From Sunxiuqinia sp965230765 (GTDB lineage: Bacteria > Bacteroidota > Bacteroidia > Bacteroidales > Prolixibacteraceae), in contig CBDDLR010000001.1 in the NCBI GenBank assembly GCA_965230765.1, positions 992,001-1,056,000 on the forward strand: a stretch of 64,000 nt of DNA, read 5' to 3'. The translations under genes were made by a program, and so were the position numbers. The notes beneath the pieces are model-generated. The model was not told where the DNA came from. It worked only from the letters and a program-made list of their open reading frames with translations, and searched no databases. The first letter of the stretch is position 1, and each line of letters opens with the position of its first letter. This document shows, in pieces, positions 1-8,335 of this stretch.

Positions 1-1253
1 GACCAGCCGCCCAATTCAGTTGAAATTTGCCTGGCTGTCGATCCCTCAATTTGAAAAGTTCCATCAGTATGCCCACATAGTAAAATATCGTCATAAACAC
101 CTAAATGCCAGACTTGTCCATCAGTATTGGGGATTAGTTTAAAACCTTCTGTCGACAAAATGTTTTGCTCCGGCCAGTTTTTAACATACAATCCTCTGTT
201 AGTGCCGATATACAATTTCCCTTGATAAATAATTGTGGTATAAACCGAACCCAGTCCATCTGGTTGATGTAAAAATGTAAATGGGGAATTGATATGTACA
301 TAATCAATGCCATTATCAAGACCCAGCCACAAATTTCCTTTTTTGTCGGTGTTTAAACTTAAAATCGTGTTGTTTTGCAGCCCCTTCTTTTTGTCTACAT
401 GCTGCAATACATCTCCTGAACTATTTGCTATCAACAGCCCATCGAGAATGGTGCCAAATGCATAATTTCCTCCTTCTAGTGCAGCCGAAGAATAAATCTT
501 ATTCTTTTTTAACAGTTCGTTCGTTTCGTTTTCCCAGGGGGTAAGTTCCTTCCCATCAAAAATAAACGATCCTTTATCACGTGTGCCTATTAATATGCGT
601 TTTGCTTCAAAAGGCAAGATAAACCAAACTTCTGTATCATTCAGGATTCTGGTTCCGGTCAGTTTTTGCAACTTCCCATTTATTAACTCCATCAATCCTT
701 CTTTTCTGTCCTGAATAAAAAATCGACTATTTAAATAAAAAGAAAAATGAAATTGAAAAGGTGCGTGGATTGTTTTCACCGATTCATTGTTATAAATATG
801 TATGTATTCAAAAGATTGGAATACAATGCCCCATTTCGTTTTATGAATTTTCCAGATATCCGAAAAATCCTTAATTGATTTTTCTACCAAGTGCCTAAAT
901 GAATGATATTCAAGATTTCCAATTTTATTTCTTCTGAAAACCCCAAAATCGTTAAAACCCAATCCAACATAGATATCATCATTATCATCGATAAAGAGTG
1001 AACGAACCAAAATATTTGCTGGTAGCTGGTAAGTTTTCCAATTATTCCCATCGTATTCCAACAGGCCATCATTGTTGGCAAAGTACATAAAACCACGACT
1101 ATCTTTTGCAACAGCCCAACTTTGTGTAGCTCCCCCGTACTCGCGCTTCAGGAAGTTCTGGATTTTTGGAACACCAACACTCTTAATTTTTCCATAGGTA
1201 AATGAGGAAAGTAAGAAAGCAAGAATGTATGTTAGGATAAGTTTAGGTTTCAT
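1..1253 (-). CDS. Two-component-regulator-type beta-propeller protein, N-terminal part
   Basis: The frame starts at an ATG at 1253 and stays open to the left window edge, giving 417 codons with the 3' end missing. The first ~22 residues look like a Sec signal peptide (KPKLILTYILAFLLSSF). After it come propeller-blade motifs typical of Reg_prop repeats: 'NDGLLEYDGNNW' near residue 55, 'KGNLWLGLDNGIDYV' near 310 and 'GKLYIGTNRGLYV' near 345. In Bacteroidota such N-termini are the periplasmic sensor half of hybrid two-component systems or of 'three-Y' proteins with a C-terminal LuxR-type HTH. The part that would tell these apart lies outside the window. The family is fairly sure, the output domain unknown. 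It is divergent from mtnN. Confidence 0.8.
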   Translation of the reverse strand, partial: MKPKLILTYILAFLLSSFTYGKIKSVGVPKIQNFLKREYGGATQSWAVAKDSRGFMYFANNDGLLEYDGNNWKTYQLPANILVRSLFIDDNDDIYVGLGFNDFGVFRRNKIGNLEYHSFRHLVEKSIKDFSDIWKIHKTKWGIVFQSFEYIHIYNNESVKTIHAPFQFHFSFYLNSRFFIQDRKEGLMELINGKLQKLTGTRILNDTEVWFILPFEAKRILIGTRDKGSFIFDGKELTPWENETNELLKKNKIYSSAALEGGNYAFGTILDGLLIANSSGDVLQHVDKKKGLQNNTILSLNTDKKGNLWLGLDNGIDYVHINSPFTFLHQPDGLGSVYTTIIYQGKLYIGTNRGLYVKNWPEQNILSTEGFKLIPNTDGQVWHLGVYDDILLCGHTDGTFQIEGSTARQISTELGGW

Positions 1254-1259
1254 GTAAAA

Positions 1260-1267
1260 CAAATATA
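1260..1267 (-). promoter_or_regulatory. -7 box candidate for the propeller gene
   Basis: On the minus strand this reads TATATTTG, a full match to the Bacteroidota -7 consensus TAnnTTTG. It ends only about 6 bases before the ATG at 1253, so the transcript would be almost leaderless if the box is used. Confidence 0.4.
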
Positions 1268-1310
1268 ACCAATTTGAAAACTACTTATATATGTTAATAA
1301 ATACTTTAAT

Positions 1311-1318
1311 TAATTTTG
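1311..1318 (+). promoter_or_regulatory. -7 promoter box candidate for mtnN
   Basis: TAATTTTG matches TAnnTTTG. It predicts a start near 1325 and a leader of about 20 bases before the ATG at 1346. It also argues against the TTG at 1316, which lies inside the box. Confidence 0.5.
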
Positions 1319-1345
1319 AGGTCTCAAAACAACAGATCAAAAAAT

Positions 1346-2086
1346 ATGAAGATAGGACTTGTCGGTGCCATGCACGAAGAAATTCTCATGCTGAAAGATG
1401 AGATGAAAAATGTAAGCTCGAGCAAAATTGGGCCAAGGGAGTATTTTGAAGGGCAGCTCAATGGATGCGAAGTTGTCATGTGTTTATCGGGCTGGGGAAA
1501 AGTAGCAGCTTCTTCAACCGCAACAACCATGATTAATCATTTTAAGGTAAATCAACTTATTTTTGTTGGCCTGGCCGGAGCTTTGAATAACAAATTGGAA
1601 ATTGGGGATATTGTTATTGGAAATAAACTAATCCAGCACGATGTTGACTTGAGCCTTCTTAACGGATTTCAGCAAGTACAAAGTCCTTTCTGGAAAGACT
1701 TCTCATTCACCGTTAACCACAATTTAATTGAAAAGGCGCAACGTGCATGCTATCAATTTATTCAAAACATTAACTCTGGCCATTACAAAAACTTAAACGA
1801 CAATTATAAACCAAAGGTCAGCGTTGGAAGCATCGGTACCGGGGACCAGTTTGTAGCTTCAAACAAGGGAAAGCAACAAATTCTAAGAAAATATCCAGCG
1901 ATTTTATGTACTGAAATGGAGGGGGCAGCCATTGCACAGGTTGCAGCTGATTATGAGATCGATTATTTAATTGTTCGGATAATTTCTGACAAAGCAGATG
2001 AACACGCAAATACTTCTTTTTCAGATTTCCTTTTTGAAAATATTAGTGAAATATCTGTTGAAATTGTTAAACTTTTAGTAAAATAA
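1346..2086 (+). CDS. mtnN: 5'-methylthioadenosine/S-adenosylhomocysteine nucleosidase
   Basis: Cytosolic enzyme that cleaves adenine from methylthioadenosine and S-adenosylhomocysteine, recycling the products of polyamine synthesis and methyl transfer. The 246-aa product begins MKIGLVGAMHEE, and the Glu pair at residues 11-12 corresponds to the catalytic acid region of the family. The nucleoside-binding motif 'EMEGAA' lies at 190-195, and the 'SDKAD' motif carrying the catalytic Asp (D215) is present. The length is slightly above the ~232 aa of the E. coli enzyme because of a short insert around 145-155. I chose the ATG at 1346 over the in-frame TTG at 1316 because family homology begins there. 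Confidence 0.93.
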   Translation: MKIGLVGAMHEEILMLKDEMKNVSSSKIGPREYFEGQLNGCEVVMCLSGWGKVAASSTATTMINHFKVNQLIFVGLAGALNNKLEIGDIVIGNKLIQHDVDLSLLNGFQQVQSPFWKDFSFTVNHNLIEKAQRACYQFIQNINSGHYKNLNDNYKPKVSVGSIGTGDQFVASNKGKQQILRKYPAILCTEMEGAAIAQVAADYEIDYLIVRIISDKADEHANTSFSDFLFENISEISVEIVKLLVK

Positions 2087-2214
2087 ATTGAATTTTATTT
2101 CGTTTAGTAGATAAAATGGCACAACATTTGATAAGAGATTAGTACCATAGAAAACATCCACACCCGTGGAAACAATTAGACAGTTTAGAGATAGTTAGTT
2201 AAAGATCAGAAAAA

Positions 2215-2237
2215 AAGGGAGCTTCTCAAGCTCCCTT
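2215..2237. terminator. Bidirectional intrinsic terminator
   Basis: Perfect 10-bp inverted repeat AAGGGAGCTT/AAGCTCCCTT with a 3-base CTC loop. An A-run lies to its left and a T-rich stretch to its right. It sits between convergent mtnN and trxA and can serve both. Confidence 0.85.
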
Positions 2238-2260
2238 TCATTTTGTGCGATATTTTTCGA

Positions 2261-2578
2261 TTACAATAATGCTTCAAGTTTTGCTTCAATTGCCGCTTTT
2301 TGTGCTGCACCTACGTGCTTATCAACAACTTCACCACCTTTAATAAATAAAATTGTTGGGATATTGCGGATGCCAAATTTAACAGCTGTTTGTGGGCTGC
2401 TATCAACATCAACTTTAGCCACAACAGCTTTCCCATCATATTCTTTCGATAATTCTTCAACGATAGGGGCAATCATGCGACATGGGCCACACCATTCTGC
2501 CCAAAAATCAACCAAAACAGGTTTGTCAGATTTCAATACAATTTCTTCAAAATTCGTGTCATTAACTTCTAATGCCAT
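2261..2578 (-). CDS. trxA: Thioredoxin
   Basis: A 105-aa single-domain thioredoxin that reduces protein disulfides in the cytosol. The active site 'WCGPC' has its redox cysteines at residues 30 and 33. The conserved buried Asp24 (LVDFWAEW) and the cis-Pro context 'NIPTILF' near residue 73 are both present. There is no signal peptide, so this is the cytosolic form and not a periplasmic TlpA-type protein. It lies 25 bp downstream of dnaE on the same strand and probably shares its transcript. Confidence 0.96.
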   Translation of the reverse strand: MALEVNDTNFEEIVLKSDKPVLVDFWAEWCGPCRMIAPIVEELSKEYDGKAVVAKVDVDSSPQTAVKFGIRNIPTILFIKGGEVVDKHVGAAQKAAIEAKLEALL

Positions 2579-2603
2579 AACTCAATATTTTATATTATTA
2601 ATT

Positions 2604-5600
2604 CTAATTTATTTTAAATGACAGATAATCACGTGTTTCAATAAACTCTTCAACTTCTTGGTTTAGGTCAATTCGGGTATTTCTTGAGAACAGTTTCACC
2701 ATTGTTTTTGTTTCCGAATCCCAAACATTGAAGCGAATTAATGTTTTCCCCTTGTTTTTATTTGTCAAGTGTTCAAAATCGTTGACAAACTCAGGAGTAA
2801 CAGACTGCAAATTTACGTTAATATCAATACTTTTTACCCTGACATCCCTCACCTCTTGCAATAAATCGATATGTTTAACCTTAAATTCCAATTGTTCAGA
2901 TCCATAACGGTTTTGAACCAGTCCCCTTACCATTAAGAAAAGCCCATCTTTGCAATACTTCGAAAATTCCACATAGTCCTTTCCAAAAAAGAACATTTTA
3001 TACGAATCGGTATAATCAGTTAGCGTCATATTGCAATAGGGTTTGCCTGTCTTTCCAATAGCTTCACGGCTTTCACTCACCATTCCTGCAAAAGTTAATT
3101 CTCTTCCTTTCAGGTTTTCAATATTGTTGTTCAAGTCCTTTAAAGAAAACTCCCTACTGGTAAAGTTCTTAATTTCCAACTTAAAGTCATCAAGTGGATG
3201 TGACGATAAATAAATGCCGATAAGCGATTTTTCCTTCTCTAAAAGAACAATTTTGGGCCATTCTTCAACCATCGGCACTTCAGGGGTTTTAACGACCTGC
3301 GTTCCTGTAGATTCACCAAAAAGAGATTGTTGCGCATTGTTGCTTTCTAGTTGAATTTGGTTACCGTACCTAATAAGCTTCTCGATAAAAGTGATATCGT
3401 TCTGATCGTTCCCGGCAAAAAATTGGCTTCGCTTAAATTCCCCGAAACTATCAAAAGCACCAGCCATTGCCAGGGCTTCAATATTCTTTTTATTGACCGA
3501 TTGAAGGTTCACACGTTCAACAAAATCATAAACTGTTTTAAATTCACCTTCGTTCCGTGCTTTTACAATATCACGTACAGCACCTTCACCTACATTTTTA
3601 ATGGCTGCCATTCCAAAACGAACATCACCAGCCTTATTCACCGTGAATTTCAAAAAGCTTTCGTTAACATCCGGCCCCAGTACATTCATTCCCATTCGCT
3701 TACATTCTTCCATCAACTTGGTGATCTCTGTAATGTTGCTCAAGTTTCGGCTCATGTTGGCAGCCATAAACTCTGCCGGGAAATGGGCTTTTAAATATCC
3801 TGTTTGATAAGCAATGTGTGCATAACAAACCGAGTGGGATTTATTAAATGCGTAACTGGCAAACGCTTCCCAGTCTTTCCATATTTTTTGGATCAGCTCA
3901 TCAGCATCTTTTTTTACCTGTTTGCAGCCTTCAATAAAATCAGGATTTGCCTTACAACCATCAATAAACTTGACTTTTAACTTGTCCATCATGGCCTTGA
4001 TTTTCTTACCCATCGCTTTCCGAAGCGAATCCGAATCACCACGGGTGAAATTGGCCAAATGCCGTGAAAGCAACATCACCTGTTCCTGGAAAACAGTAAT
4101 CCCGTAGGTGTCACTTAGGTATTTCTCCATCATTGGGTGGTCGTACTCAACCTTCTTCCTGCCATGCTTCCGGTCAATAAAATCAGGGATGTATTCCATT
4201 GGTCCCGGGCGGTACAAGGCATTCATCGAAACCAAATCCTCAAAACGGTTAGGTTTTAAGTTGCGCAAGTGCTTTTTCATGCCCGGCGATTCAAACTGGA
4301 AAATAGCTGTGGTGTCGCCCCGGCTAAACAGTTCGAAGGTTTTTTCATCGTCTCCGGGAATTTTGTCAATATCAACTTCCAGCCCTTTCGAGAGCCGGAT
4401 ATTCTCCAATGTTTCTTTAATAATGGAAAGGGTTTTCAGGCCCAGAAAATCCATTTTCAACAAGCCAATGTCTTCAACAAAACGCCCGTCATACTGCGTG
4501 GTGTGAAGCGCTTCATCTTTGGTTGGCATAATGGGGATGTGATCTGTCAACGGATCACGGCTAATCAAAATCCCACAAGCATGCACCCCGGTTTGCCTTA
4601 CCGAACCCTCAAGCGTTTCAGCAAATTTTAGTGTGCTAGACACCAACGGGTTGACAGAATCTTTTTCTTTTTTTAGTTCGGGGCTTTCTTTGTACGCCTT
4701 TACAAAGCTCATTTTTGGAGCTTCCGGAACCAGCTTTGCCAATCGGTCTGCCTCAGGAAGTGGGAGTTTCAATACCCGGGCAACATCACGAATGGCCAGC
4801 TTGGTTGCCATTGTGCCAAACGTACAGATGTGTGCAACTTTATCCTGCCCATATTTTTCGGTTACCCAATCCAATACCAATTGTCGTCCATCATCATCAA
4901 AGTCAATGTCCACATCGGGCATCGAGATTCGATCGGGATTCAGGAAACGTTCAAACAGCAAATCATGTTTGATCGGGTCAATATTCGTAATCCCAACGCA
5001 ATAAGAAACTGCCGCCCCAGCTGCCGAGCCACGTCCAGGACCTACAAGTACGCCCATATCCCTGGCTGCATTAATAAAATCCTGTGTGATCAGGAAGTAA
5101 CCGGGAAAACCCATCGTTTTGATGGTGTCCAATTCAAAATCAATTCGTTCTTTTACTTCTTCTGAAAATGGATCACCATAACGTTCTTTCGCCCCCTCGT
5201 AGGCAAGGTGTTGCAGATAGTCAGCTTCCAACTTTATTCGAAGAACTTTTTCAAATCCACCAAGCCGTTCAAACGCTTTTTCTGTAAATTCTTCTTTTAA
5301 AACCTCCTCTGAAAATTTGGTTTGATATTGCTCTTCAGTACCAAACTCTTCAGGGATTGGGAAAGGCGGCATAATCGGTGAAGAATCCAATTCAAATTCT
5401 TCTATTTTCTCCACAATTTCAGCCGTATTTTCAATGGCTTGTGGGACATCCGAAAAAAGCTGGTTCATTTCCTCTGTGGTCTTGAACCATTCCTGCTTGG
5501 TATAGCGCATCCGGGTCGGATCATCAACATCTTTTCCCGTGTTCAAACAAATCAGCAAGTCATGGGCATCAGCATCTTCAGCATTGATAAAATGCACATC

Positions 5601-6242
5601 GTTTGTGGCGATAACCTTCACCTGATGTTGATCTGCCAGCTTTAAAATTTCAGCATTAACATTGACCTGGTTCTTGTATACATCCTCATTTAATTCGGGT
5701 ATTTCCGATTCATGTCGTTGAAGCTCCAGGTAATAGTCTTCCCCAAAAACAGATTTAAACCACTCAATAGTTTGCCCAGCTTCTTCAAGCGTGCTTTTCA
5801 TGATTTTCTGAGGAACCTCACCCCCCAGACAAGCTGAAGAAACAACAAGCCCTTCACTGTATTGTTCCAGCAACTTCTTATCGATTCGTGGTTTGTAATA
5901 GAAACCTGCGGTATTTGCTTCAGAAATTAATTTAATCAAATTCCGGTAACCTGTTTTATTTTTTGCCAGCAAAATAAGGTGGTCACCCGAGCGATCTTCT
6001 TTTCCTGTTTTGTCATGAATGGTACGTTTTGCCACGTAAGTTTCACAGCCCAAAATGGGCTTGATCCCTTCCTTTTTACACGTATCGAAAAACTCTTTCA
6101 CGCCAAACATCATTCCGTGGTCTGTAAGTGCAAGTGCGGTCATGCCATCATTTTTGGCTTTACCAACAAGTCCTTTTATACTGGCAGCACCATCTAAAAT
6201 GGAATATTGTGAGTGAACATGTAAATGGGTAAACGGAATCAT
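2604..6242 (-). CDS. dnaE: DNA polymerase III alpha subunit
   Basis: Catalytic subunit of the chromosomal replicase, 1212 aa from the ATG at 6242. A TTG two codons upstream is possible but less likely. The N-terminal PHP domain begins with 'THLHVHSQYS'. The C-family polymerase palm carries 'PDVDIDFDDDGR', which holds two of the catalytic aspartates. Upstream of it is 'GPGRGSAAGA', with the fingers and helix-hairpin-helix region following. An OB-fold region ('LTFAGMVSESRE') sits near residue 1000. The length is normal for DnaE1. Downstream trxA is co-directional at 25 bp. Confidence 0.96.
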   Translation of the reverse strand: MIPFTHLHVHSQYSILDGAASIKGLVGKAKNDGMTALALTDHGMMFGVKEFFDTCKKEGIKPILGCETYVAKRTIHDKTGKEDRSGDHLILLAKNKTGYRNLIKLISEANTAGFYYKPRIDKKLLEQYSEGLVVSSACLGGEVPQKIMKSTLEEAGQTIEWFKSVFGEDYYLELQRHESEIPELNEDVYKNQVNVNAEILKLADQHQVKVIATNDVHFINAEDADAHDLLICLNTGKDVDDPTRMRYTKQEWFKTTEEMNQLFSDVPQAIENTAEIVEKIEEFELDSSPIMPPFPIPEEFGTEEQYQTKFSEEVLKEEFTEKAFERLGGFEKVLRIKLEADYLQHLAYEGAKERYGDPFSEEVKERIDFELDTIKTMGFPGYFLITQDFINAARDMGVLVGPGRGSAAGAAVSYCVGITNIDPIKHDLLFERFLNPDRISMPDVDIDFDDDGRQLVLDWVTEKYGQDKVAHICTFGTMATKLAIRDVARVLKLPLPEADRLAKLVPEAPKMSFVKAYKESPELKKEKDSVNPLVSSTLKFAETLEGSVRQTGVHACGILISRDPLTDHIPIMPTKDEALHTTQYDGRFVEDIGLLKMDFLGLKTLSIIKETLENIRLSKGLEVDIDKIPGDDEKTFELFSRGDTTAIFQFESPGMKKHLRNLKPNRFEDLVSMNALYRPGPMEYIPDFIDRKHGRKKVEYDHPMMEKYLSDTYGITVFQEQVMLLSRHLANFTRGDSDSLRKAMGKKIKAMMDKLKVKFIDGCKANPDFIEGCKQVKKDADELIQKIWKDWEAFASYAFNKSHSVCYAHIAYQTGYLKAHFPAEFMAANMSRNLSNITEITKLMEECKRMGMNVLGPDVNESFLKFTVNKAGDVRFGMAAIKNVGEGAVRDIVKARNEGEFKTVYDFVERVNLQSVNKKNIEALAMAGAFDSFGEFKRSQFFAGNDQNDITFIEKLIRYGNQIQLESNNAQQSLFGESTGTQVVKTPEVPMVEEWPKIVLLEKEKSLIGIYLSSHPLDDFKLEIKNFTSREFSLKDLNNNIENLKGRELTFAGMVSESREAIGKTGKPYCNMTLTDYTDSYKMFFFGKDYVEFSKYCKDGLFLMVRGLVQNRYGSEQLEFKVKHIDLLQEVRDVRVKSIDINVNLQSVTPEFVNDFEHLTNKNKGKTLIRFNVWDSETKTMVKLFSRNTRIDLNQEVEEFIETRDYLSFKIN

Positions 6243-6390
6243 TATCAAACAGTTTTATCAATCATCAGCAAATCATTCAGCCGTTTTTCAGGCAAGTATA
6301 AAATTAAGCTTTTCCATTTGTCCTTGAAATGGATGTTGATAAAAGATGAAAAATGGACTTCGATCAAAAAATATCAACCTATGAAACTAT

Positions 6391-6471
6391 TATATTCGAA
6401 ATATTCACGCTAATTATTAAGATATATTCGAAATATTCACGCTAATTATTAAGATATATTCGAAATATTTA
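6391..6471. repeat. 2.5 tandem copies of a 32-bp repeat
   Basis: Two identical 32-bp units (6391-6422 and 6423-6454) and a 17-base partial third unit (6455-6471). Each begins TATATTCGAAATATTCACG, with the near-palindrome ATATTCGAAATAT inside. The third copy diverges to TTTATG at its end. The array lies just before the probable promoter of the DUF4143 ATPase gene. Confidence 0.9.
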
Positions 6472-6492
6472 TGTTTTTAAATATGGATAGAT

Positions 6493-6500
6493 TATATTTA
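6493..6500 (+). promoter_or_regulatory. -7 promoter box candidate for the DUF4143 ATPase
   Basis: TATATTTA matches TAnnTTTG at 7 of 8 positions. The ATG at 6520 lies 20 bases downstream and the tandem repeats end 22 bases upstream, covering the -33 region. Confidence 0.45.
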
Positions 6501-6519
6501 TAGGTGCAAAAAGCTAATT

Positions 6520-7650
6520 ATGAGAATTAAACGAGTACTTGAACGTGTTATTCAAAATGAGATTTTAAATAACGATAAAATTGTGTTGCTTTTTGGAGCC
6601 AGGCAAACTGGCAAAACAACACTATCAATGGATGTTCTTGAAAAGCTAAAAGGTAAAATATTAATGATCAACGCTGATGAAATCAGGTATCATGACGTAC
6701 TCTCATCACGTGACTATAATAAGATGAAACTACTGCTTGAAGGTTACGACATTCTTTTTATTGATGAAGCTCAGCGAATTCAAGATATCGGGATTAACCT
6801 TAAAATTATAAAAGAGAATAATCCCAGAATCAAAATGCTTATCACTGGTTCTTCATCTTTTGAAATTGCCAAACATGTCAAAGAACCGCTTACCGGAAGA
6901 ACTACTACGCATTGCCTTCATCCAATTTCACTGCCAGAGTTAAGAGCTACAACAAATGCTTTTGAAATACAACACCGGATTGAAGAATATTTATTATTCG
7001 GATCTTACCCTGAAACTACACAATACCAGAACCGTGTTGAGAAAGAAAAATACCTAAGGGAACTAGCAAGCTCATATCTTTATAAAGACGTTCTTGAATT
7101 AGCAAACATAAGAAACCCTTCAAAAATCACATCCTTACTTAAACTTCTTGCTTTTCAGGTTGGCTCTGAAGTTTCACTGCTTGAATTATCAAAAAATCTT
7201 GCATTGAGCCAAGAAACAGTAAATTCTTATATTGATATCCTTGAAAAAGCATTTATCATTTTTAGACTTAGCGGTTTTAGCAAGAACCTTCGAAAAGAAG
7301 TTTCAAAAAGAGATAAAATATATTTTTGGGACCTGGGGGTTAGAAACACACTTATCAATAATTTTTCAGAAATAAATTACCGGAATGACCTTGGGGGAAT
7401 GTGGGAAAACCTGCTGATCTCCGAAAGGCTTAAGCACCTGAATTACAATGGAAAATATCATTCTAGTTATTTTTGGAGAACATATACTGGTGCTGAGATT
7501 GACTACATTGAAGAAGCTCATGGGCAATTATTCGCCTATGAATTAAAATACAAAAAAGCACGAAAAAAAGCACCCAAGACTTGGCATGATAATTATGGAC
7601 ATAATTTTCAAAGTATTACAATTGATAACTTCTGGGATTTTATTTCTTAA
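6520..7650 (+). CDS. AAA-type ATPase with DUF4143 C-terminal domain
   Basis: 376 aa. The N-terminal AAA_14 domain has Walker A 'GARQTGKT' (residues 26-33), Walker B 'ILFIDEAQR' (near 85) and a sensor-1-like 'LITGSSS'. The C-terminal DUF4143 region ends with 'GAEIDYI...ELKYK', which looks like the E/D...ExK core of a PD-(D/E)XK nuclease fold. The family is widespread in bacteria and archaea, often in many copies per genome, with no settled function. Its stop overlaps the convergent recX stop by four bases (TTAA, 7647-7650), so the gene appears inserted between dnaE and recX. The tandem repeats upstream suggest dedicated control. Confidence 0.88.
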   Translation: MRIKRVLERVIQNEILNNDKIVLLFGARQTGKTTLSMDVLEKLKGKILMINADEIRYHDVLSSRDYNKMKLLLEGYDILFIDEAQRIQDIGINLKIIKENNPRIKMLITGSSSFEIAKHVKEPLTGRTTTHCLHPISLPELRATTNAFEIQHRIEEYLLFGSYPETTQYQNRVEKEKYLRELASSYLYKDVLELANIRNPSKITSLLKLLAFQVGSEVSLLELSKNLALSQETVNSYIDILEKAFIIFRLSGFSKNLRKEVSKRDKIYFWDLGVRNTLINNFSEINYRNDLGGMWENLLISERLKHLNYNGKYHSSYFWRTYTGAEIDYIEEAHGQLFAYELKYKKARKKAPKTWHDNYGHNFQSITIDNFWDFIS

Positions 7651-8117
7651 GCGGTAATTATCTTTTCAATAGTTTTAAAAATCAAGTCATTCTCAAACCC
7701 CCGGCTTTGTGCAAAACGAAGGAGCTTAGCTTTTTTATCGTATTGGTTAGCCGCCTTTATTTTTTTTGATTTCTCAAGAAGAATTTCCGCCAAAACGCCT
7801 GCATACTCTTCTTCATCTATTTCCTCCAGGGCAGAATCAATGATTGGGGCTTGGATTCGTTCAGCCCTTAACTGATAGGCAATTTTTATTCGTCCCCACT
7901 TGTTAAACCTAAACTTATCCCTGACAAAACTTCGAGAATAACGTTCATCATCAATGTATTTTTCAGCTACAAGTTTGTCCAAAACAGCTTGCGCTTCATC
8001 AACATCCAACTCCCAATCCAACAACTTTTGCCTGATTTTATTCGAACATTTCTCTGCCCTGCTGCACACAAATGCTGCCTTCTGGTAAGCATCTTTTTGT
8101 TTTTGGTTGAAAGACAT
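7647..8117 (-). CDS. recX: Regulatory protein RecX
   Basis: A 156-aa RecX-family protein, which binds RecA filaments and modulates recombination and the SOS response. The product starts MSFNQKQKDAYQ and contains the tandem three-helix repeats of the family ('LLDWELDVDEAQAVLDKLVAEKYIDDERYSRSF', 'GRIKIAYQLRAERI'). I chose the ATG at 8117. An upstream extension to 8231 would add 38 residues rich in Leu, Phe and Cys with no family similarity. The gene stands alone, with recA not in the window, and converges on the DUF4143 ATPase with overlapping stops. Confidence 0.88.
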   Translation of the reverse strand: MSFNQKQKDAYQKAAFVCSRAEKCSNKIRQKLLDWELDVDEAQAVLDKLVAEKYIDDERYSRSFVRDKFRFNKWGRIKIAYQLRAERIQAPIIDSALEEIDEEEYAGVLAEILLEKSKKIKAANQYDKKAKLLRFAQSRGFENDLIFKTIEKIITA

Positions 8118-8335
8118 ATTTAAAAATAATGAAAAACTAAGGTGTAAGATACAGACACACCATGAATTACCAAAAAGAAATATTAGGCAATTTAATAACT
8201 TAAAACACAGTCTTTCTGCACCTAATTTCACATAGCAAATAATTTGCTTGTTATGAATCTTTTAAATCTGAAAATGCTATTTCTTTTAAATTATTTATAT
8301 CGTAACTTGAATAGACATTTCCTAAAACAGATGCT

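Noticed and set aside
1316..1345. TTG start extending mtnN by 10 codons
   Set aside because: It overlaps the probable -7 box, and family homology begins at the ATG at 1346.
4108..4506. Several plus-strand ORFs of 60-147 codons across 3351-6197
   Set aside because: They lie antisense within dnaE, whose protein is intact and well conserved; the ORF products have no domain features.
6391..6471. Short CRISPR array
   Set aside because: The 32-bp units abut directly with no spacers and there are only 2.5 copies; no cas genes are present.
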